NCBI GenBank assembly: GCA_947470185.1
Contig: CANIRZ010000006.1
Location: 1-61,887 of the forward strand
From: Sphingomonadales bacterium
Lineage (GTDB): Bacteria; Pseudomonadota; Alphaproteobacteria; Sphingomonadales; Sphingomonadaceae
Length of the DNA: 61,887 nt
Reading direction: 5' to 3'
The position numbers and the translations under genes are program-made. This document shows, piece after piece, positions 55,529 to 61,887 of this stretch (position 1 is its first letter; the number at the start of each line of letters is the position of its first letter). A model generated the notes under the pieces. It did no database searches. It saw nothing but the letters and a program-made list of their open reading frames with translations, and was not told where the DNA came from.

Positions 55529-57879
55529 TTTTGGGGCAATGCCATAATGATTGTGGTTCCCTGCCCTGCCTCGGAATGCAGGTGGAAAGTACCGCCGTGT
55601 GACTCAATAATCTGCCGTGCCAAAGGCAAGCCAAGCCCGCGAGTCATCGCGCCAGCATAGTCTTCGCCGATTGCATCGCCATCATTTGGCGATAGGCGCT
55701 GAACGTCCTTCTCACTTATGCCCACCCCATTATCGGATATGACAAGTTCAAGAACTTCATTCTGCCACCGCGTAAAAAATAGCACTTCGCCTCCCTGACG
55801 GTGGTAGCGGATGGCATTGTCCAGAACTTGGCCCACTGCTTGGCCAACCCGTTTGGCATCCAACAATATCGTTCCTTTGACTTCGCCGCATTCCACTTGC
55901 AACGAAACGCCAGCTGCCGCCGCCATCTGCGCCTTGGCCTCGGCAATCTGTGTCACCATCGTCGGGACATCCACATCCTCAAGTGCAAGCGGCAAAGCCC
56001 CAGCCTCCGCCTGGCTATAGTCAAGCACGGTGTTAATCTGTTCCGAGAGACGATCCGCCGATTGCACTATGGCGTCGACATATTCCATAGCCTTAGGCGG
56101 AATTTCTCCCGCAATTCCCGCCTTCAGCAAATCTGCAAAGCCGCTTATTGATGTCAGAGGCGTGCGGAATTCATAGCTCATATTTGCGAGGAACTTGCCT
56201 TTAATGGCATCAGCATCCTGCAATGCGCTATTCCGGTCACGCAAGGCCTGTTCAATGTTCAGTGTGTCGGACATATCCAGCATGGTAAGCAGCGTATTGC
56301 CATCGGGCAACGGAACGGTCGCCATCTGGAACATGCGGCCATCGGCAAAAATGGCCTTGCTCTTGCTCTGGGCCCGGTTGGACGATGTCATGCGAACAAG
56401 TTCACCCAACGCGGTTATCTGCGTCGGGCTTTTTAGATGCTCCGCCAGCAAAGGCAGAAGCTCATCCAACCGTGGGTGCTTAATCAGCTGATCGTCAGAC
56501 AGCTTCCACGTCTCTGCAAACAAACGGTTCCAGATACTCAAGCGACCGTCAGCCGAGAACACCGCAATTGCTTCGAACAGATTATCGAACGTTGCACTGC
56601 GCACACGCAGCAAAATATCGCGAGCGCTTGCAAGTTGTGCCTGTTCCGTGCGGTCTTCGAAGATCATGAGAAGCCCGCCATCCGGAATCGGTTGCGCCAA
56701 CACACGCAAATGGGTGCCGTCCGGCAATAGCCAATTCTCTTCGGTTGGATCAGACGCGCGAAACCATTCCTCGCGATCCTTGCGCCATGCCGGAAAATCC
56801 CGCACTTCAGGCAGCTTTCCATTTTCACGCATGCGGTCAAGAACGCGGGCGAATTCGGGCCTTTCTGACAGCCATTGGTCACGGAATGAAAATAGACTTT
56901 GAAATGGAAGGTTTGCAAAGCTGAGTACATACCGGGAATCGAACTGCGCAACGCCTGCTGACATCAGGTTCAAAAGGTCACGTTGCGCCTCCGAAAGCTC
57001 GCGCACTTCGGATTTGGTATCGACCAGGTCCTGCACATCAATGGCAAGGCCAGCAACCCCTGACGCGCCGAGCGGGATATCATACACACGCAACTGACGG
57101 CGTTCGCCGTTCAGCGTCGCCGATACAACCCGTTCCTTCTGGATTTCCTCCGCGGCAGCCTCGGCCGCAAAATCTGCTGCGCTTTTGCCATTTTCCGGCT
57201 CAAGCAGTTCAACGCCCTCCTCCACAACTTGAAGCCCATTAGTTGCGCCAACCGCTTTGACATATGCATGATTTACAAAATGCAAGTTCATATCAGGACG
57301 GCGGTGCCACATGGGAATAGGCGCTGCTTCGATCAGGCCAGCCAGCGCAGAAAATGCTGACCGCGCCGCTTCCGATTCCTGCTCCCGCTTCTCAAGTTCA
57401 CTCAGGCTTTCGGTGGAATCAAAAAACCACAATAACGCAGCGCCATTGGGGTAAATAACCGTATCTGCGATGTTACCGACAACGGTCAGCTTGCGGCTTG
57501 AACCTTCAATAGCCAATGGAAGCGTAAAACCCTTCCCCGTGCGTTGAGTTTCGCGCACTTGGGCTTCAAGCTCGGCAAGATCCTCAATTGTAAGCCCGGC
57601 ATTGTCATGCCCGCCAAGATCCGAAAGCGCCGTCGCGGGGGTATCCAAGCCAAGAAGTCGCGCAAAACGATCGGATGCCTCAATCCGCCCATCACCTTTG
57701 ACCACCACAGGGAGTGCAGGAGCGGTTTCCAACAGACGCGCTAGACGCGTTGTCTGGCGCAACATCTTGTTCGACTGGGTGCGCATGGATAGCCCAATCA
57801 AAATGGCGACAGTCGCTCCGACAAGCCAAAGCGCCATCAGAATCCCTATCAGTGCAATTGGCAGGCCGGTGCCTGTCAT
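55525..57879 (-). CDS. divL: DivL-like PAS-containing pseudo-histidine kinase
   Basis: The product has about 784 residues. It has an N-terminal transmembrane helix (LPIALIGILMALWLVGATVA), several PAS-like regions with a coiled segment (about 60-530), a HisKA dimerisation helix and a complete-looking HATPase_c (DNAIRYH N-box, DNGVGIS, RGLGLPLARQI). In the HisKA motif the phospho-accepting His is a Tyr (ANMSYEFRTPLTS, Tyr 569, codon TAT at 56173-56175), the diagnostic feature of Caulobacter DivL, which works with CckA, DivK and PleC in cell-cycle control. ATG 57879 is preferred because GAGGG lies 9 nt upstream; ATG 57885 is nearly overlapping. It is the first gene before tsaE (ATGA). Confidence 0.88.
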   Translation of the reverse strand: MTGTGLPIALIGILMALWLVGATVAILIGLSMRTQSNKMLRQTTRLARLLETAPALPVVVKGDGRIEASDRFARLLGLDTPATALSDLGGHDNAGLTIEDLAELEAQVRETQRTGKGFTLPLAIEGSSRKLTVVGNIADTVIYPNGAALLWFFDSTESLSELEKREQESEAARSAFSALAGLIEAAPIPMWHRRPDMNLHFVNHAYVKAVGATNGLQVVEEGVELLEPENGKSAADFAAEAAAEEIQKERVVSATLNGERRQLRVYDIPLGASGVAGLAIDVQDLVDTKSEVRELSEAQRDLLNLMSAGVAQFDSRYVLSFANLPFQSLFSFRDQWLSERPEFARVLDRMRENGKLPEVRDFPAWRKDREEWFRASDPTEENWLLPDGTHLRVLAQPIPDGGLLMIFEDRTEQAQLASARDILLRVRSATFDNLFEAIAVFSADGRLSIWNRLFAETWKLSDDQLIKHPRLDELLPLLAEHLKSPTQITALGELVRMTSSNRAQSKSKAIFADGRMFQMATVPLPDGNTLLTMLDMSDTLNIEQALRDRNSALQDADAIKGKFLANMSYEFRTPLTSISGFADLLKAGIAGEIPPKAMEYVDAIVQSADRLSEQINTVLDYSQAEAGALPLALEDVDVPTMVTQIAEAKAQMAAAAGVSLQVECGEVKGTILLDAKRVGQAVGQVLDNAIRYHRQGGEVLFFTRWQNEVLELVISDNGVGISEKDVQRLSPNDGDAIGEDYAGAMTRGLGLPLARQIIESHGGTFHLHSEAGQGTTIIMALPQK

Positions 57880-57941
57880 GGTCATGCGCCCTCTATGTTG
57901 CCGCGAATATGCTAATGCCCAAATGCTTGGCCCACGCAACG

Positions 57942-57973
57942 AAAAAAGCCCGCCACGTTTCCGCAGCGGGCTT
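57942..57973 (-). terminator. Rho-independent terminator after ahcY
   Basis: On the minus strand AAGCCCGC pairs with GCGGGCTT (57966-57973 with 57946-57953) across a 12-nt loop, and is followed by TTTTTTC. It ends ahcY transcription ahead of divL, so divL probably has its own promoter. Confidence 0.9.
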
Positions 57974-57998
57974 ATTCACGTCACAACCCTTAGGGCTA

Positions 57999-59393
57999 TT
58001 AATAGCGATAATGGTCTGGCTTGAACGGGCCTTCGGTTGACACGCCAATATATCCTGCCTGCTTGTCGGTCAGTTTGGTGAGCTTAACGCCCAGTTTTTC
58101 GAGGTGCAATGTCGCAACTTTCTCATCGAGATGCTTTGGCAGAACGTAAACTTGGTTTTTATAATTTTCACCGTTCGTCCAAAGCTCAATTTGCGCGAGC
58201 ACTTGGTTGGTGAAGCTTGCCGACATGACAAAGCTTGGATGACCGGTGGCACAACCCAGGTTCACCAAACGGCCCTTGGCAAGGACTATGATCTGCTTTC
58301 CGTCCGGAAATTCCACCAGATCGGTTCCAGGCTTAACCTCGTCCCATTTGTAGTTGGACAAAGCAGAGATTTGAATTTCGCTGTCGAAATGACCAATGTT
58401 ACACACGATGCTCATTGGCTTCATATTCATCATATGCTCGGCGGTTATGACGTCTGCGTTGCCAGTGGCGGTGCAGAAAATATCTGCGCGCTGCACTGCA
58501 TCTTCCATTGTTACCACTTCAAAGCCTTCCATCGCGGCCTGCAATGCGCAGATCGGATCGACTTCAGTGACCATGACGCGTGCGCCACCATTACGGAGCG
58601 ACTGGGCTGAACCCTTGCCAACGTCGCCAAAGCCAGCAACGCAAGCGACCTTACCAGCGAGCATGACGTCAGTAGCGCGACGAATGGCGTCGACGAGCGA
58701 TTCCTTGCAGCCATAAAGATTGTCGAACTTTGATTTGGTCACGCTGTCATTGACGTTGATCGCAGGAAAAGGCAGCTCGCCCTTCTTCGCGATTTCGTAC
58801 AAACGATGGACACCCGTTGTGGTCTCTTCCGAAACGCCCTTGAGGTTCTTAACCGTCTCAGTGAGATAGCCCGGCTTCTTGGCGACAAACGCCTTCAACG
58901 CGCGCTGAAACTCAACTTCTTCCTCATTCTCTGGCTCGCCAAAGGTTTCGCCGCGTTCAAGCTTTGCGCCCCACAAGGCGAACATGGTGGCATCACCACC
59001 ATCGTCGAGGATGATGTTCGCAGTCGTGTCGTCACCCCAATCAAAGATGCGACCGACATAATCCCAGTAATCGGCAAGGCTTTCACCCTTTATGGCAAAC
59101 ACAGGAATGTCGCGCGCGGCTATCGCGGCCGCGGCATGGTCTTGCGTCGAGAAGATGTTACACGTTGCCCAGCGGACGTCAGCGCCAAGCGCCGTCAAAG
59201 TTTCGATGAGAACAGCCGTTTGAATTGTCATGTGCAGCGAACCAACGATCCGCGCCCCCTTTAGCGGCTGTGAAGCACCAAATTCTTCGCGCAAGGCCAT
59301 AAGGCCCGGCATTTCGGTTTCTGCAATATTGATTTCTTTACGGCCAAAATCGGCCTCGCCGATATCGGCAATGACATAATCGTTAAAAGCCAC
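57999..59393 (-). CDS. ahcY: S-adenosylhomocysteine hydrolase
   Basis: AhcY splits S-adenosylhomocysteine into adenosine and homocysteine in the methyl cycle. The product has about 464 residues from GTG 59393, which has GGAG 9 nt upstream; the in-frame ATG at 59429 lacks a SD. Motifs are [32 protein letters not shown], the NAD-binding [28 protein letters not shown], and the C-terminal KPDHYRY. The length fits the bacterial type with an extra segment. It ends with a terminator and is divergent from the Prx5 gene. Confidence 0.96.
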   Translation of the reverse strand: MAFNDYVIADIGEADFGRKEINIAETEMPGLMALREEFGASQPLKGARIVGSLHMTIQTAVLIETLTALGADVRWATCNIFSTQDHAAAAIAARDIPVFAIKGESLADYWDYVGRIFDWGDDTTANIILDDGGDATMFALWGAKLERGETFGEPENEEEVEFQRALKAFVAKKPGYLTETVKNLKGVSEETTTGVHRLYEIAKKGELPFPAINVNDSVTKSKFDNLYGCKESLVDAIRRATDVMLAGKVACVAGFGDVGKGSAQSLRNGGARVMVTEVDPICALQAAMEGFEVVTMEDAVQRADIFCTATGNADVITAEHMMNMKPMSIVCNIGHFDSEIQISALSNYKWDEVKPGTDLVEFPDGKQIIVLAKGRLVNLGCATGHPSFVMSASFTNQVLAQIELWTNGENYKNQVYVLPKHLDEKVATLHLEKLGVKLTKLTDKQAGYIGVSTEGPFKPDHYRY

Positions 59394-59455
59394 AGGCTTA
59401 TTCTCCGGGAGGTTTAGACTGGCCCGCACATAACTGTGGATTACACCAAAATCAA

Positions 59456-59475
59456 ATATAAAGATTGCTTTATAT
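59456..59475. promoter_or_regulatory. Inverted repeat ATATAAAG-ATTG-CTTTATAT upstream of ahcY
   Basis: A perfect 8-bp inverted repeat with a 4-nt centre (59456-59463 and 59468-59475), flanked by ATC/GAT, lies 63 bp ahead of the ahcY start and within the divergent promoter region. Its AT-rich dyad form suits an ArsR-family dimer; ArsR-type regulators of the methionine/SAH cycle (SahR class) are known to control ahcY in Proteobacteria. The match to a specific consensus is not verified. Confidence 0.5.
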
Positions 59476-59630
59476 GATTTGGTATATGAGTGGCATGGCC
59501 AGCGCCATATGACTGGGGCGATTCAGAGTTATCATTGGTCTTAAAAATTGTGGCATCCAGCGACGCCTACTTGACTTGGCAAAGCGGGTCCCGGATGACG
59601 AACACATACCTCTCTTAAAGGAAAGAACAT

Positions 59631-60110
59631 ATGAGCATCTCTGTTGGCGACAAAATACCGGACGTTAAGCTGGTGAAGGCAACCGCCGAAGGTCCGCAGC
59701 CCATTCAATCAGCCGAATATTTCGCAGGGCGTCGCATCGCGTTGTTCTCCGTCCCCGGCGCCTTCACGCCAACATGTTCAGCGCGCCATCTTCCAGGCTT
59801 CGTCGAGAAGTCTGATGAACTTGCTGCAAAGGGCATCGATGAAATCGCCTGCACCGCCGTGAACGACGCCTTTGTGTTGGGTGCATGGAACAAGTCGGGC
59901 GGGTCGGACGCGATCACTATGCTTGCAGACGGCAATGGCGACTTTGCCGCGGCGCTTGGGCTAGAAATGGACGGAAGCGCATATGGCATGGGCAAACGCG
60001 GCCAGCGTTTCTCGCTCGTCGTGAACGATGGCGTAGTTGAACACGTCAATGTCGAAGCGCCAGGCGATTTCAATGTTAGCTCGGCAGAATATATGCTCGG
60101 CCAACTCTGA
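59631..60110 (+). CDS. Prx5-type peroxiredoxin
   Basis: The 159-residue thiol peroxidase reduces hydrogen peroxide and alkyl hydroperoxides. The peroxidatic cysteine is Cys 49 in PGAFTPTCSARHLPGF; a second cysteine is at 74 (EIACTAV). RFSLVVNDGVVEHVNVE completes the family. ATG 59631 follows AAAGGAAAGA. It is monocistronic, closed by a strong terminator, and divergent from ahcY. Confidence 0.93.
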   Translation: MSISVGDKIPDVKLVKATAEGPQPIQSAEYFAGRRIALFSVPGAFTPTCSARHLPGFVEKSDELAAKGIDEIACTAVNDAFVLGAWNKSGGSDAITMLADGNGDFAAALGLEMDGSAYGMGKRGQRFSLVVNDGVVEHVNVEAPGDFNVSSAEYMLGQL

Positions 60111-60144
60111 TGGCACATTAAACCTACCAAACTGGTACATGAAC

Positions 60145-60168
60145 GGGAGGGGCAACCCTCCCTTTTTT
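60145..60168 (+). terminator. Rho-independent terminator after the Prx5 gene
   Basis: GGGAGGG (60145-60151) pairs with CCCTCCC (60156-60162) across a GCAA tetraloop, followed by TTTTTT (60163-60168). It lies 35 bp after the stop codon. Confidence 0.95.
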
Positions 60169-60203
60169 GTTGCCAAAATCGTAAAATTCGGTGAAGCTTG
60201 TTT

Positions 60204-61649
60204 ATGCCCAGCCAACAAACACAAAACATCATTAATCAACTAGTTACCGAATATGAATCTTCGGTGAAACGGCTCCAGACGGCGCTCGCAGCTTATTTAA
60301 AGGACAAAACCGCTCCGTCGGCAGACCAGCGCGCGAATAATGATTTTTGTTACCCGGAGCTCATAATCACGTACGCTGGCAAGACGCGCGCGAGCAAATC
60401 CAACCTTGCATTTGGCAAACTGGAGAAGGTCGGCACGTTCCGTACAACCTTCACTAAACCCGACCTTTTCGCCGAATATATTGGTGAGCAGCTTGATTTG
60501 TTGGTCGAACAATATGAACTCGACATATCCGTCGGCCGCAGTAGCCAAGAAATCCCCTTCCCTTATGTCATGGATGGGTCAGCCGACCTTGAGCTTGGCA
60601 CCATTAGCCCGAATGAATTGGCGCGTTATTTCCCGACAACAGAACTAGCAGACATTGGCGACGAGATTGCCGATGGCCTTCTGCGGGTGAGGGGTAATAG
60701 CAGTTCGCCGCTCGCGCTCTTCGACGGATTACGTACGGACTTTTCGCTCGCCCGGCTTCGCCATTATACAGGTGCGCCCGCCGAACATGTTCAGCACTAT
60801 ATCCTGTTCACCAACTATCACCGTTATGTCGACGAATTCGTCAGTTGGGCCTGCAAGCAAGTCGGCAACGGCCGCTATACCGCTTTGTCGGGTGCCGGTG
60901 GGCTATATGTCGACAAGCCAACAGACAATGCCACGCAGCTTGTCGCCGACAGCACTTGGCGCAGGCACCAGATGCCCGCGTACCATCTCATCGCACCGGA
61001 TCGGTCGGGGATCACACTGGTTAACATTGGCGTTGGCCCGTCCAATGCCAAAACTATTTGCGACCATTTGGCCGTCCTTCGGCCCGAAGCTTGGTTGATG
61101 ATTGGCCATTGCGGCGGGCTTCGTGAGACGCAGCGCATTGGCGATTATGTTCTTGCGCATGCCTATTTGCGCGACGACCATATATTGGACGATGTTCTGC
61201 CGCCGGAAATTCCCATCCCGCCCATCGCCGAAGTGCAGCAAGCGTTGGCGAGCGCGGCAGAATATGTTTCGGGCACCAGCGGAGCAGACCTGAAACGGCG
61301 CATGCGAACCGGGACCGTTGTCACCACCGACGACCGAAACTGGGAGTTGCGTTATTCCGCCTCCGCGCTGCGTTTCTCACAAAGCCGTGCCATTGCTATC
61401 GACATGGAGTCAGCGACCATTGCAGCACAAGGCTATCGTTTCCGGGTGCCCTATGGCACATTGTTATGTGTTTCGGACAAACCATTGCACGGCGAAATTA
61501 AGCTGCCAGGACAGGCAAACCGCTTTTATGAAGAGGCAATTGCCTCGCATTTACAAATCGGCATTCAAACCTGCGAGTTGCTACGCGAGGCTGGAAACAG
61601 CCTGCACAGCCGCAAGTTGCGCGCATTCAACGAGCCGCCTTTTAGATAA
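60204..61649 (+). CDS. amn: AMP nucleosidase
   Basis: Amn cleaves AMP to adenine and ribose-5-phosphate, lowering the adenylate pool. The 481-residue product has the N-terminal regulatory domain (CYPELIITYAGKTR, EIPFPYVMDG, DFSLARLRHYTGAP) and the catalytic nucleoside-phosphorylase-like domain (NIGVGPSNAKTI, MIGHCGGLRETQRIGDYVLAHAYLRDD, seen in parts, and IDMESATIAAQGYRF). ATG 60204 is preferred; a TTG two codons upstream is also in frame. It has no partner gene here. Confidence 0.93.
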   Translation: MPSQQTQNIINQLVTEYESSVKRLQTALAAYLKDKTAPSADQRANNDFCYPELIITYAGKTRASKSNLAFGKLEKVGTFRTTFTKPDLFAEYIGEQLDLLVEQYELDISVGRSSQEIPFPYVMDGSADLELGTISPNELARYFPTTELADIGDEIADGLLRVRGNSSSPLALFDGLRTDFSLARLRHYTGAPAEHVQHYILFTNYHRYVDEFVSWACKQVGNGRYTALSGAGGLYVDKPTDNATQLVADSTWRRHQMPAYHLIAPDRSGITLVNIGVGPSNAKTICDHLAVLRPEAWLMIGHCGGLRETQRIGDYVLAHAYLRDDHILDDVLPPEIPIPPIAEVQQALASAAEYVSGTSGADLKRRMRTGTVVTTDDRNWELRYSASALRFSQSRAIAIDMESATIAAQGYRFRVPYGTLLCVSDKPLHGEIKLPGQANRFYEEAIASHLQIGIQTCELLREAGNSLHSRKLRAFNEPPFR

Positions 61650-61715
61650 GCACGTAGGAACGAAACCCCCGCCAAACGATTATTGTGAGTGATTACAACC
61701 AAGGAGGAACCCCCC

Positions 61716-61887
61716 ATGCAGAAAAAGCCCACAGAAACCGGAACATTCGACAAGGTTTTGAACAAACTGCGGAGTATCGCAAATGGCCTTACCGGGGGTG
61801 CGCGTTCAGCGGTTGATTCCGCGTCCACCACTGCCAAATCAGCGGTGGAATCTGCATCAAATGCTGCTGTTAGCGCGGGCGCAGCGA
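61716..61887 (+). CDS. Ala/Ser-rich small protein, 3' end cut by window edge
   Basis: A frame of 57 codons open to the window end starts at ATG 61716 with a perfect AAGGAGG SD (61701-61707). The visible sequence is MQKKPTETGTFDKVLNKLRS followed by an Ala/Ser/Val-rich repeat of about seven residues (SAVDSAS, SAVESAS). This predicts a long amphipathic helix such as in phasin- or LEA-like small proteins. I do not recognise the family. Confidence 0.6.
   Translation, partial: MQKKPTETGTFDKVLNKLRSIANGLTGGARSAVDSASTTAKSAVESASNAAVSAGAA

Noticed and set aside
59394-59456. SAH or SAM riboswitch in the ahcY leader
   Set aside because: The leader is only about 60 nt after the dyad, and I could not fit any known SAM/SAH aptamer core by eye.
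61657-61681. EcfG-type promoter ahead of the last gene
   Set aside because: GGAAC is followed by CGATT at 15 nt; both spacing and -10 deviate from the consensus.

Overview
The window reads as a core chromosomal segment of an alphaproteobacterium, most likely a member of the Sphingomonadales. This rests on several things seen here: a DivL-type pseudo-histidine kinase with Tyr in place of the phospho-accepting His, the run divL-tsaE-amgK-murU-addB-addA-trxA, the eno-ftsB-pdhA-pdhB and carA-carB-greA orders, a GGAAC-N16-CGTT (EcfG-type) promoter, and frequent TTG/GTG starts with good Shine-Dalgarno (SD) sequences. I cannot name the genus. No insertion sequence, prophage, CRISPR array or rRNA operon was seen.

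Layout. 1-3.3 kb: a partial NAD(P)H-hydrate dehydratase, trmFO, an EF-hand protein and a squalene/phytoene-synthase-like protein. 3.4-7.0 kb: three Tad-type pseudopilin genes, the first carrying a von Willebrand A domain. 7.0-11.2 kb (minus): eno-ftsB-pdhA-pdhB. 11.4-13.4 kb: a cluster of small membrane or helical proteins resembling yqjD-yqjE-yqjK. 13.5-19.3 kb (minus): carA-carB-greA-rhomboid. 19.5-23.9 kb: yqeY-dnaG-rpoD, ended by a strong terminator. 24.1-26.2 kb: a MoxR ATPase and VWA protein pair. 26.2-29.7 kb: NamZ-like muramidase, DOMON-like protein, tyrS and a PilZ protein. 29.7-37.5 kb: recG, sdhE, mfd, moaA and nadK.

A tRNA-Asn (37.5 kb) is followed by the only long gene-free stretch and a two-gene signalling unit (response regulator and hybrid histidine kinase) behind an EcfG-type promoter. 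41.3-46.9 kb: a TauE/SafE transporter, secA with a small exported-protein ORF just upstream, argJ and trxA. 47.0-57.9 kb: the long minus-strand run divL-tsaE-amgK-murU-addB-addA, reading into trxA. 58-61.9 kb: ahcY with an upstream inverted repeat, a Prx5 peroxiredoxin with a terminator, AMP nucleosidase, and the start of an Ala/Ser-rich small protein.

Most of this is housekeeping. The observations I would follow first are: (1) a 90-residue signal-peptide-bearing ORF directly upstream of secA, whose downstream spacer can pair with the secA SD, a geometry like E. coli secM-secA but with no recognisable SecM arrest motif; (2) the stress-type promoter in front of the response regulator/hybrid kinase pair; (3) the hybrid kinase's tandemly duplicated, nearly identical PAS units; (4) the DivL-like Tyr substitution; and (5) a hairpin operator candidate in front of ahcY. 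All functional assignments are from reading motifs by eye; no database search was run.
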